DNA from: Candidatus Bathyarchaeota archaeon
Lineage (GTDB): Archaea; Thermoproteota; Bathyarchaeia; TCS64
NCBI GenBank assembly: GCA_003662205.1
Contig: QMXQ01000097.1
Location: forward strand, 1 to 6,243
Length of the DNA stretch: 6,243 nt
Reading direction: 5' to 3'
A program made the position numbers and the translations under genes. Below, piece by piece: positions 1-5,337 of this stretch; position 1 is the stretch's first letter; the number at the start of each line of letters is the position of its first letter. A model generated the notes under the pieces. It saw nothing but the letters and a program-made list of their open reading frames with translations, had not been told where the DNA came from and did not search any database.

Positions 1-525
1 AAGGGGGAGTTCAGGGAGGGCGTCGTCGTCGCCGAGGCAGGAGGCGCGTTCCTGGTCGATGTGGGCGTCGAGAAGCCGCTCAGGGCGACGGGGCGGGCCC
101 CGTCCATCGGGGGCAGGGCGACCGTCAAGGTCACGGAGACGCAGCCCGAGCTCCGGGGCAGATTCGTCGGCAGGGGCGAGGTGGACCTCTACTGGGGCTA
201 CGGAGTCCACATCAACAGGCAGGGCCTGGGCAAGCTGGCGCTGAGCAGGGAGTTCGACCTGACGGTGGCCACCTCCCGACTGGGGCAGCCCTACCCGAAG
301 ATCGAGGGTCAGCTGCGCGCGAGATGGACGGAGGCGGAGAGCGTCCTCGTAGCCTTCGGCTCGCCGCGGAGGGGCCTCGGGGAGATCCTCTCCAGGGAGG
401 GGCTGACCCTGGAGGAGGCGTTCCACTTCACGGTGAACACCATCCCCCGGCAGGGGTGCGAGACGGTGCGGACCGAGGAGGCCGTCTACGCGATGCTGAC
501 CCTCCTCAACCTTCTGGATGCCTAG
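1..525 (+). CDS. SPOUT-class RNA methyltransferase (MTH1/SPOUT1 family), 3' part
   Basis: The frame is open from the first base, so the 5' end lies outside the window; 174 residues are visible. Family members are roughly 270 residues, so perhaps 100 N-terminal residues are missing. Window residues 5-80 look like the OB-like domain inserted in this family. The C-terminal half carries the SPOUT knot motifs: AFGSPRRGLGEI (118-129) and NTIPRQGCETVRTEEAVYAM (146-165). The second motif usually reads close to NxIPxQGTETVRTEEA, so the Cys at 153 is a small departure. Eukaryotic relatives make N3-methyluridine in large-subunit rRNA; an rRNA target here is inference from family. SAM would bind in the C-terminal trefoil knot, and the protein should be cytoplasmic. 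In several archaea this gene sits next to ribosomal protein L3, but here the next gene is a membrane-anchored winged-helix protein. The family call is firm; the exact nucleotide modified is not. Confidence 0.88.
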   Translation, partial: KGEFREGVVVAEAGGAFLVDVGVEKPLRATGRAPSIGGRATVKVTETQPELRGRFVGRGEVDLYWGYGVHINRQGLGKLALSREFDLTVATSRLGQPYPKIEGQLRARWTEAESVLVAFGSPRRGLGEILSREGLTLEEAFHFTVNTIPRQGCETVRTEEAVYAMLTLLNLLDA

Positions 526-531
526 GCTGCC

Positions 532-543
532 AAAGATTATTAG
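532..543 (+). promoter_or_regulatory. TATA-like box for the winged-helix gene
   Basis: The short gap 526-566 is AT-rich in a GC-rich region and contains AAAGATTATTAG. A TATA element centred near 538 would place transcription start around 563-565, giving a leaderless or almost leaderless mRNA for the GTG start at 567. This is based on spacing and base composition only. Confidence 0.4.
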
Positions 544-566
544 CTGAAACCCCCGTCTGATTTTAG

Positions 567-1016
567 GTGTCCTGTTTGGCGCGGGAGGACGACGTCATCG
601 AGGCTGAGCTGAAGGGGAAGACGCTGCTCGTCTACATGCACCTCCTCAGGGCGGATCAGGCCGCCGTCGGCGTCCGCCAGGTGCAGCGGGCCCTCGGCTT
701 CAGCAGCCCCAGCGTCGCCGCCTACCACCTCAACAAGCTGCGGGACCTGGGCCTGGTGGAGAGCGAGCGGGGCGACTACAGGCTCGTCCGCGAGGTGAAG
801 ATCGGGGTGCTCCGCCAGTTCGTCACCCTCGGCGGCCTCATGCTCCCCCGCCTTCTCTTCTACGCCGTCCTCGTCACCACCATGCTCGCCACCTACATCC
901 TCCAGTTCCCCCTGACCCTCTCTAGGCAGAACATCGCAGCCCTCCTGATGGGCGCCGTCCCCACCGTCATCCTCTGGTACGAGTCCATCAAGGTCTGGAG
1001 GGACCGGCCGAGGTGA
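567..1016 (+). CDS. Winged-helix DNA-binding protein with two C-terminal membrane helices
   Basis: 149 residues. Residues 15-75 form a winged helix: a helical start (LKGKTLLVYMHLL), a helix-turn-helix (about 34-60, with FSSPSVAAYHLNKLRDLGLV as recognition helix and its exit) and a short wing (ESERGDYRLV). Residues 86-112 and 122-140 are hydrophobic and look like two membrane helices separated by a short loop; the end, KVWRDRPR, is basic. This suggests a transcription regulator tethered to the membrane with the DNA-binding part in the cytoplasm. The ligand or signal is unknown. The GTG at 567 fits a leaderless mRNA; a TTG at 576, placed 7 nt after AGGTG, is an alternative start. The gene lies 41 nt after the methyltransferase and 106 nt before a second small membrane protein. 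MarR- or ArsR-type folds are similar, but I do not assign a named family. Confidence 0.8.
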   Translation: MSCLAREDDVIEAELKGKTLLVYMHLLRADQAAVGVRQVQRALGFSSPSVAAYHLNKLRDLGLVESERGDYRLVREVKIGVLRQFVTLGGLMLPRLLFYAVLVTTMLATYILQFPLTLSRQNIAALLMGAVPTVILWYESIKVWRDRPR

Positions 1017-1076
1017 AGCCGATGCCCCCGACGAACGATCCAAACCCCAAGGCTGACGGCCTCGGAGCCTGGGCTG

Positions 1077-1086
1077 TTCTAAAATG
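1077..1086 (+). promoter_or_regulatory. TATA-like box for the small membrane protein gene
   Basis: TTCTAAAATG at 1077-1086 begins a short AT-rich island (to about 1096) in an otherwise GC-rich 106-nt gap. Transcription start would fall near 1106-1108, leaving a short leader that still contains the AAGGTGA at 1111-1117. Weak evidence, from spacing and composition. Confidence 0.4.
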
Positions 1087-1110
1087 TAGTATTAAGAGCC
1101 CCGACGTTGG

Positions 1111-1117
1111 AAGGTGA
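1111..1117 (+). promoter_or_regulatory. Ribosome binding site that decides the start at 1123
   Basis: AAGGTGA matches the archaeal anti-Shine-Dalgarno complement. It overlaps the in-frame GTG at 1114, which is therefore unlikely to be the start. It lies 5 nt before the ATG at 1123 and only 2 nt before the ATG at 1120. The por genes in this window use an equivalent spacing of about 5-6 nt, which favours 1123. Confidence 0.55.
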
Positions 1118-1122
1118 ACATG

Positions 1123-1401
1123 ATGGAGTCCAAGGCGATCATCTACGCCGTCCTCGCGGTCGCCCTCGGCTACCTCCTCATCTCGGTCGTCCCCAGCAGG
1201 CTGGCGGCCGTGCCGGAGGAGAACCTGAGATCGGAGCGAGAAGCCTTCAGCCTAGCGGAGGCACCCCCCGTCGCAGGCTCAGAGGCTCAGCCTCCCCCTG
1301 AGAGCGGCATCTGGAGCATCACTCAAACCCTCGGCGTCTGGATCGTCGATCTGATGATAGCTCTCGGCGTCTACCTCATCGTGAAGCGGCGGCTCTCCTA
1401 G
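1123..1401 (+). CDS. Small protein with two membrane helices, unknown function
   Basis: 92 residues from the ATG chosen by ribosome-binding-site spacing (an in-frame ATG at 1120 and GTG at 1114 are alternatives). A hydrophobic helix at 5-23 is followed by a segment of about 45 residues (24-68) rich in Glu, Ala, Ser and Pro, including a PPPES run. A second hydrophobic helix at 69-87 leads to a short basic tail, VKRRLS. The basic tail suggests a cytoplasmic C-terminus, which would put the acidic, Pro-rich loop outside and the N-terminus inside. I do not recognise the family, and no catalytic motif is visible. Codon use and GC content resemble the neighbours, which supports a real gene. Its position after a membrane-anchored winged-helix gene suggests, without proving, a shared role. 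The stop codon overlaps the stop of the convergent kinase gene. Confidence 0.7.
   Translation: MESKAIIYAVLAVALGYLLISVVPSRLAAVPEENLRSEREAFSLAEAPPVAGSEAQPPPESGIWSITQTLGVWIVDLMIALGVYLIVKRRLS
1398..1401. other. Tail-to-tail stop codon overlap (CTAG)
   Basis: The palindrome CTAG supplies the TAG stop of the small membrane protein on the + strand (1399-1401) and the TAG stop of the kinase on the - strand (1398-1400). No terminator can lie between the two genes, so each transcript must end inside the other gene. Confidence 0.85.
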
Positions 1402-2285
1402 AGCCTGACCACTCCATCGCGGACCTCTTCGGCGCGCCCCCTCAGCCGCCGCATCGACAAAGCGATGTCGGCACCGAAGGTCTCAACCACGGCTGAGGCA
1501 GCCGCGGCCGCCATCGACGCGCACCACAGGGGTTCCTCCCCCCGCATGCATTCCGCCAGGAAGGCGCCGATGAAGACGTCGCCCGCGCCCGTCGGATCGA
1601 CTGCCTCCACCCCGTAGATAGGTATCAGGCACCGTCCCTCTCGGGTCAGGAGGAGCGACCCCCGCGCACCCCTGGTAGCGATGGCGACCTCCGCCCCAAG
1701 CTCCAGAATCCTCCTTAGCCCCCGCCACGGGTCGTTTATCCCAGTGACGAGCCTCAGCTCATCCTCCGAGGACTTGTAAACGGTCACCCGCCTCAGGAGG
1801 TCCTCGTCGAACCATCGTCTCGGCCCGACGGAGCCGTCCTCCCTGACCTCTCTGACGAATCCTTGAGGGTCCAAGGCGATCAGCTCAGCCCCCGTAAGGG
1901 CCGACACCGCCGCCGGCGGCACCTCCCCCACTATGGGCGCGACGAGGACCGCCCGGGGCGGGTCTCGGATGTCTTCTGGCCCGATCTCCTCGCAGACGCT
2001 CTCAACGGAGAGGCGTCTATCTGCGCCGCGGTAGTCGAGGACGAACCGGGTGGTCGCGGCCCCCTCCACGACTTGGCCGCTGAGGTCGATGCCCAGCTCC
2101 CGGATCTGTCGGCGGAGGGCGTCCGGCAGGTCCCCGCCCACCTTAGTCACAGCCCTTACGTCGGTGCCCAGCCTCCGGGCGACGAGGGAGACGTAGGTGG
2201 GGGATCCGCCCAGCTGGGTTCGGCTGTCGCTCGGGGTGATGATCCTGTCGACGGCGATGTGCCCGACGACCGCGAGCTCGTCCAT
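1398..2285 (-). CDS. PfkB/ribokinase-family carbohydrate (cyclitol?) kinase
   Basis: 295 residues, a normal length for the family. The N-terminus has VVGHIAVDRI (6-15) followed by LGGSPTYVSLVARRLG (25-40), the substrate-side Gly-Gly motif of PfkB kinases. The C-terminal signature is DPTGAGDVFIGAFL (230-243), with GAGD forming the anion hole and Asp236 the expected catalytic base. It should transfer phosphate from ATP to a sugar or polyol hydroxyl in the cytoplasm. The central motifs APIVGEVPPA (116-125) and ALDPQGFVRE (137-146) remind me of the archaeal myo-inositol 3-kinase-like branch, so a cyclitol substrate is possible. This subgroup call is from memory and uncertain; ribokinase-, fructokinase- or nucleoside kinase-like substrates remain open. 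The gene lies 82 nt downstream of porB on the same strand but after a T-rich tract and with its own TATA-like element. It converges with the small membrane protein gene. Confidence 0.88.
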   Translation of the reverse strand: MDELAVVGHIAVDRIITPSDSRTQLGGSPTYVSLVARRLGTDVRAVTKVGGDLPDALRRQIRELGIDLSGQVVEGAATTRFVLDYRGADRRLSVESVCEEIGPEDIRDPPRAVLVAPIVGEVPPAAVSALTGAELIALDPQGFVREVREDGSVGPRRWFDEDLLRRVTVYKSSEDELRLVTGINDPWRGLRRILELGAEVAIATRGARGSLLLTREGRCLIPIYGVEAVDPTGAGDVFIGAFLAECMRGEEPLWCASMAAAAASAVVETFGADIALSMRRLRGRAEEVRDGVVRL

Positions 2286-2308
2286 CGTTCTTGATGACTC
2301 TACAACGC

Positions 2309-2323
2309 CTTTAACAGTTTAGT
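2309..2323 (-). promoter_or_regulatory. TATA-like element for the PfkB kinase gene
   Basis: Read on the - strand this is ACTAAACTGTTAAAG, the most AT-rich part of the gap just upstream of the kinase. A TATA element centred between 2313 and 2320 predicts a start near 2288-2295, so a leaderless or nearly leaderless mRNA for the ATG at 2285. No clear Shine-Dalgarno site is seen before this ATG, which fits. Confidence 0.4.
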
Positions 2324-2353
2324 GATCCGGATTGTTTTCGGAGAAACAGGGTT

Positions 2354-2367
2354 GAAAGAAAAAGGGG
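2354..2367 (-). terminator. T-rich terminator after porB
   Basis: Immediately after the porB TAA, the - strand reads CCCCTTTTTCTTTC. A T tract without a strong hairpin is the usual intrinsic terminator form in archaea. A second, shorter T-rich stretch follows about 5 nt further on. It separates the por operon from the kinase gene downstream. Confidence 0.55.
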
Positions 2368-3246
2368 TTAGAGGATGATCCTCTTGCCGTCGTTCTCCAG
2401 CAGCCTCTGGCGCCTGGCGTCTACCTCGCGCTGGATGAACTCGATCTGCTCCTTCGTCAGATGCCGGAACCGCCTCTGGGGCCTCAGGTACTCCTCGATG
2501 GGCTTCGGCTTCGGCTTCATCGACAGCTTCAGGACGCCGCCCTCTATCTCGTAGAGGGGCCATGCCCACGTCTCGACGCCGAGGCGGACGACCTCGACGC
2601 TCTTAGCCGGGTCGAACCGCCACCCCGTTGGGCAGGGCATCACCGTGTGGATATACTTGAACCCCTCGATGCCCTTCGCCTTCTTGATCTTCGCCTTCAG
2701 GTCCCTCGGGTACGCGACGGAGACCGTCGCCACGTAGGGCACCTTGTGCTGGGCGATGATCATGGGAACCGCCTTCTTGGGGTTCTCCTTCCCCAGGGGC
2801 GTCGTCGTCGTCCACGCGCCAAAGGGGGTGAGCCCGCTCTTCTGGATGCCGGTGTTCATGTACGCCTCGTTGTCGACGCAGATCTGGATCATGTTCTCGT
2901 TCCGCTCCGCCGCCGCCGAGACCTTGCCGAAGCTGATGTCGCCGGTCGCGCCGTCCCCCGCGGAGGAGACGACGGTGATGTCCCTCCGCCCCTTCGCCGC
3001 CAGCGCCGCGACGATGCCGGTGGAGCCGTCGGCGACGAAGCTGAAGTGGAGGCCGAAGGTGGGCAGCTTGATGTTCCTTATGGCGCACATCGCGCACGGA
3101 CCGTCGCCGTAGACGATGGTGTTCGGCCCGAGGGCGTCGAGGGTCATCCTCCAGAACAGGGGGCCCCCGCAGCCGGGGCAGCACGTGGTGCCGCCCTGGA
3201 GCAGGCTCTTCTCATAGTATTCGTCGAACAGCTTGTCCGTCTCCAT
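2368..3246 (-). CDS. porB: Pyruvate:ferredoxin oxidoreductase, beta subunit
   Basis: 292 residues, normal length. This subunit binds thiamine diphosphate and a [4Fe-4S] cluster. The TPP motif runs from AGDGATGDISFG (96-107) to CVDNEAYMNTG (123-133), with GDG and the Asn as diphosphate/Mg2+ ligands. The substrate-side segment SGLTPFGAWTTTTPLGK (137-153) is typical of pyruvate and related 2-oxoacid oxidoreductases. Cluster ligands are expected from CPGC (23-26), a Cys at 51 or 54 (GPCAMC) and the Cys in PCPTGW (204-209). Cys22 and one of Cys51/Cys54 are extra. It acts with PorA, PorD and PorG in the cytoplasm, interconverting pyruvate and acetyl-CoA + CO2 with ferredoxin. The ATG is 1 nt after the porA stop, with GAGGTGATG as ribosome binding site. 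Pyruvate is the likeliest substrate; another 2-oxoacid cannot be excluded. Confidence 0.93.
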   Translation of the reverse strand: METDKLFDEYYEKSLLQGGTTCCPGCGGPLFWRMTLDALGPNTIVYGDGPCAMCAIRNIKLPTFGLHFSFVADGSTGIVAALAAKGRRDITVVSSAGDGATGDISFGKVSAAAERNENMIQICVDNEAYMNTGIQKSGLTPFGAWTTTTPLGKENPKKAVPMIIAQHKVPYVATVSVAYPRDLKAKIKKAKGIEGFKYIHTVMPCPTGWRFDPAKSVEVVRLGVETWAWPLYEIEGGVLKLSMKPKPKPIEEYLRPQRRFRHLTKEQIEFIQREVDARRQRLLENDGKRIIL

Positions 3247-3247
3247 C

Positions 3248-4441
3248 CTACATCACCTCGCCGAGGTCGAGGAGCTCGACCCACTCGACCTCCTTCTCAA
3301 CCTTCCCCGTCTCCAGGGTCTCCAGAACCTTGTCCGCCATGTACCTTATCTGGCGCATGGTGACGTCGCTGCCGCCGAGGCCGACGTGGAAGTTCAGAAG
3401 CAGGGGCCTGTCATCCAGCGGGTAGAGGGCCCGGGCCGCCTCCATGGCGACGACGCCGCCGCCGGCCGACCCGTAGCTCGTGTTCCTGTCGACGATGCCC
3501 AGGACGTGGTACTTCTTCGCCAGCTCCCGGAGCTCCTCCGTCGGGAAGGGCCTGAAGCCCCTCAGCTTCACCAGCCCGATCGGTTTGCCCTCGGCCTGCA
3601 TCTCGTCGATGACGTCGCGCGCGGTCCCCGTCATCGACCCCATCGTAACCAGCACCGCCTCCACGCCGTCGCAGGCGTACTCCTCCAGGAGGCCGTCGTA
3701 GCCGCGGCCGAACCGCTTGGCGTACTCCCTGTCGACCTTCTCGATGACCTTCTTCGCCCTCTCCATCGCCTTCTGCACCTCGTACCGTGCCTTCGCTATG
3801 TTCAGCGGGAAGGGGGGCCTCCTGTAGTCGCCGGGCATCAGGGAGTACATCTCATGCTTGTACGGCGGCAGGAACTCGTCCACCTCCCCCTGGTCGGGGA
3901 CCGTCGTCGGGATGGCCGTCGCCGAGACGAAGTAGCCGTCGTAGCACGGCGCCACCGGCAGGTAGACCTGCCGGTCCTCGCCGATCCTGTACGCCATTAT
4001 GATTGTGTCGAGGACCTCCTGGCTGTTCTCGCAGTAGAGCTGGATCCAGCCCGTGTCCCGCTGCAGCAGCGCGTCGTTGTGGTCGGGGCGGAGGCCTCCG
4101 ATGGGCGCCAGGGCGCGGTTGACCATGCACATGACGATGGGCAGCCTCCTGCCCGGCGGCATCCATAGGGCCTCCTCCATGAAGGCGATCCCCTGAGACG
4201 CCGAGGCGGTGAACACCCTGGCGCCGGCGGCGGACGCGCCGCAGGCGGCGGCCATGGCTGTGTGCTCCCCCTCGACCTTGATGTACTGTGCTTTCATCTC
4301 GCCCCTGGCGATGAGCGTCGCGATGTGGCTGATGAGCTCCGTCTGCGGAGTGATGGGATAGGCGGGGATGACCTCGGCCCGGCTCAGCTTGGCGCCCCAC
4401 GCCGCGGCCTCGTTCCCCTCCATCATTCTAGTGAACTCCAT
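3248..4441 (-). CDS. porA: Pyruvate:ferredoxin oxidoreductase, alpha subunit
   Basis: 397 residues, normal for a separate alpha subunit. The N-terminal pyrimidine-binding domain has YPITPQTEL (28-36) and KVEGEHTAMAAACGASAAGA (55-74), with Glu59 in the position expected to activate the TPP aminopyrimidine ring. ASASQGIAFMEEALWM (79-94) and QRDTGWIQLY (127-136) follow, then the C-terminal transketolase-like domain with LRGFRPFPTEEL (293-304), a DRN motif (318-320) and GLGGSDVT (354-361). It pairs with PorB to form the TPP active site. The ATG is 4 nt after the porD stop, preceded by GGGAGG 9 nt upstream. Downstream, its last codons form the porB ribosome binding site. No key motif is missing. 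Assignment to pyruvate rather than 2-oxoisovalerate rests on overall motif similarity. Confidence 0.93.
   Translation of the reverse strand: MEFTRMMEGNEAAAWGAKLSRAEVIPAYPITPQTELISHIATLIARGEMKAQYIKVEGEHTAMAAACGASAAGARVFTASASQGIAFMEEALWMPPGRRLPIVMCMVNRALAPIGGLRPDHNDALLQRDTGWIQLYCENSQEVLDTIIMAYRIGEDRQVYLPVAPCYDGYFVSATAIPTTVPDQGEVDEFLPPYKHEMYSLMPGDYRRPPFPLNIAKARYEVQKAMERAKKVIEKVDREYAKRFGRGYDGLLEEYACDGVEAVLVTMGSMTGTARDVIDEMQAEGKPIGLVKLRGFRPFPTEELRELAKKYHVLGIVDRNTSYGSAGGGVVAMEAARALYPLDDRPLLLNFHVGLGGSDVTMRQIRYMADKVLETLETGKVEKEVEWVELLDLGEVM
3251..3259 (-). promoter_or_regulatory. porB ribosome binding site inside the porA 3' end
   Basis: On the - strand GAGGTGATG, a near-complete match to the anti-Shine-Dalgarno complement, encodes the last three PorA residues (EVM) and ends 4 nt before the porB ATG. 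This indicates translational coupling of porA and porB. Confidence 0.75.
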
Positions 4442-4445
4442 CTCT

Positions 4446-4649
4446 CTAAGCCTCCCTCACCATCTTTATCGCATCCACGGGGCACTCGTTGGCGCAGACG
4501 CCGCAGCCCTTACAGTACCTGTAGTCGAAGACGACCCCCTCGTCGGTCACCATCACCGTCCCCTCTGGGCAGAAGGTCTGGCAGTTGCCGCACCTCACGC
4601 ACTTCTCGTTGTCGACCTCGGGCCTGAATGCCCTGACGATCTGGCTCAT
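4446..4649 (-). CDS. porD: Pyruvate:ferredoxin oxidoreductase, delta (2x[4Fe-4S] ferredoxin) subunit
   Basis: 67 residues, slightly short for PorD (often 80-105) because the N-terminal extension is small. It has two classic cluster motifs: Cys17-x2-Cys20-x2-Cys23-x3-Cys27 followed by PEG, and Cys46-x2-Cys49-x2-Cys52-x3-Cys56 followed by PVDAI. The two [4Fe-4S] clusters carry electrons between the TPP site in PorA/PorB and free ferredoxin. The ATG is 3 nt after the porG stop with GGAGG 8 nt upstream, so it is part of the same mRNA. Alone the sequence could pass for a free ferredoxin; its place between porG and porA makes it the delta subunit. Confidence 0.92.
   Translation of the reverse strand: MSQIVRAFRPEVDNEKCVRCGNCQTFCPEGTVMVTDEGVVFDYRYCKGCGVCANECPVDAIKMVREA
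4451..4456 (-). promoter_or_regulatory. porA ribosome binding site inside the porD 3' end
   Basis: GGGAGG on the - strand lies in the codons for the PorD C-terminal residues and 9 nt before the porA ATG. It sits inside the stretch GTGAGGGAGGC that also occurs at the 3' end of porG. Confidence 0.7.
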
Positions 4650-4652
4650 CCG

Positions 4653-5213
4653 CTACGCCTCCCTCACCCTCACGGCCTCGTAGCCGCGCTTGCAGGCCTC
4701 GACGTTGAGCTCGCCGATCCTGCCCGGGAACATGCCCATGATGGGCTCGAAGAGGGATTCGAGCTTGACCCAGCCCGTCGCCTTGCTGATGGCCCCCAGC
4801 ATCGTCGTGTTCGTGATGGGTATCGCCCGCTGGCCCAGGACCTCCGTGGAGATGCCCGTCGCGTCGACCGTCGCCAACTTCGACAGCTCCACCCCCAGGT
4901 CCACCTCCTCGGGGCTCCGCTCGTCGTTGAGCACCGCAAGGCCGCCCTTCTTCAGCCCCTTCCGAACCGCGGGAACCGAGATGAGCGCCGGGTCCAGCAC
5001 GACTATGGCGTCCGGCTCGTAGATGCCGCAGGTCCGCCTGATGGGCTTGTCGTCCAGCCTTAGGAAGACCGTGACGTCGCCGCCCCGCCTCATGCCGCCG
5101 TAGACCGGAATCTTCTGAGCGTACTTCCCCTCGGAGAAGGCCGCCTCCGCCAGCATCAGCGCGCCCATGACCGCTCCCTGCCCTCCCATGCCGTGGAATC
5201 TTATCTCTATCAA
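4653..5213 (-). CDS. porG: Pyruvate:ferredoxin oxidoreductase, gamma subunit
   Basis: 186 residues, normal length. The N-terminus IEIRFHGMGGQGAVMGALML (2-21) holds the GxGGQG motif of the gamma domain, which binds CoA-related parts in the assembled enzyme. Residues 36-60, PVYGGMRRGG then DVTVFLRLDDKPIRR, replace the usual form close to P(F/Y)GPERRGAPV; EPDAIVVLDPALI (66-78) follows as expected. The start is a TTG at 5213, chosen because the frame begins exactly where PorG proteins usually begin and no upstream ATG or GTG fits. It is the first gene of the operon, with a TATA-like box 50 nt upstream and only a weak purine-rich AAGGGAT before the start. A rare start codon could limit PorG synthesis. 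It faces an 89-residue protein gene across a 160-nt divergent region. Confidence 0.9.
   Translation of the reverse strand: MIEIRFHGMGGQGAVMGALMLAEAAFSEGKYAQKIPVYGGMRRGGDVTVFLRLDDKPIRRTCGIYEPDAIVVLDPALISVPAVRKGLKKGGLAVLNDERSPEEVDLGVELSKLATVDATGISTEVLGQRAIPITNTTMLGAISKATGWVKLESLFEPIMGMFPGRIGELNVEACKRGYEAVRVREA
4658..4662 (-). promoter_or_regulatory. porD ribosome binding site inside the porG 3' end
   Basis: GGAGG on the - strand lies in the last codons of porG, 8 nt before the porD ATG. Its wider context, GTGAGGGAGGC followed by one base and TAG, is the same as at the end of porD. Confidence 0.7.
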
Positions 5214-5260
5214 CCTGTTATCCCTTCGATACCAGAATCCTAGATACTCCCTTAATCCCT

Positions 5261-5276
5261 ATAGATAAGGTTTCCC
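5261..5276 (-). promoter_or_regulatory. por operon promoter (BRE + TATA-like box)
   Basis: On the - strand GGGGAAACC is followed directly by TTATCTAT (5261-5268), which fits the purine-rich BRE plus TATA layout of archaeal promoters. Transcription start would be near 5238-5240, giving a leader of about 25 nt before the porG TTG. Confidence 0.55.
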
Positions 5277-5324
5277 CGTGAGAAACTTCACCAAAGAACG
5301 ATCCCGGCGAAAGGCCCGGTGAAC

Positions 5325-5337
5325 AAGAGTTTAATAT
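5325..5337 (+). promoter_or_regulatory. Promoter of the 89-residue protein gene (BRE + TATA box)
   Basis: AAGAG followed by TTTAATAT (5330-5337) is close to the archaeal BRE/TATA consensus. Transcription start is predicted near 5358-5361, leaving a leader of about 14 nt before the ATG at 5374, with no clear Shine-Dalgarno site. This is the best promoter match in the window. Confidence 0.65.

Noticed and set aside
540..1043. - strand open frame opposite the winged-helix gene
   Set aside because: The product is rich in Glu, Asp, Gly and His without a domain, while the + strand has a coherent winged helix and membrane helices.
1348..1360. TGATGA resembling a C box of a C/D small RNA
   Set aside because: No matching D or D'/C' boxes at suitable distance, and the bases code for the second membrane helix of the small protein.
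1863..2294. + strand open frame opposite the kinase 5' half
   Set aside because: Shadow of the PfkB reading frame; Arg/Asp/Gly-rich and without motif.
2461..3363. Long + strand open frame opposite porB
   Set aside because: It lies antisense to a gene with clear PorB motifs. Its translation is Arg/Asp/Ala/Pro-rich low-complexity sequence, as expected from the complement of GC-rich codons, with no recognisable motif.
3233..4168. Long + strand open frame opposite porA
   Set aside because: Antisense to porA; the long frame follows from GC-rich third positions that avoid stops. The protein has no recognisable domain.
4446..4649. Free ferredoxin as identity of the 67-residue iron-sulfur protein
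   Set aside because: Its coupling 3 nt after porG and 4 nt before porA makes it the delta subunit of the oxidoreductase.
5278..5319. Short potential hairpins (GTGA...TCAC at 5278-5291, CCGG...CCGG at 5304-5319) in the divergent region
   Set aside because: Stems are only 4 bp and lie outside both predicted leaders, so a riboswitch or structured RNA is not supported.
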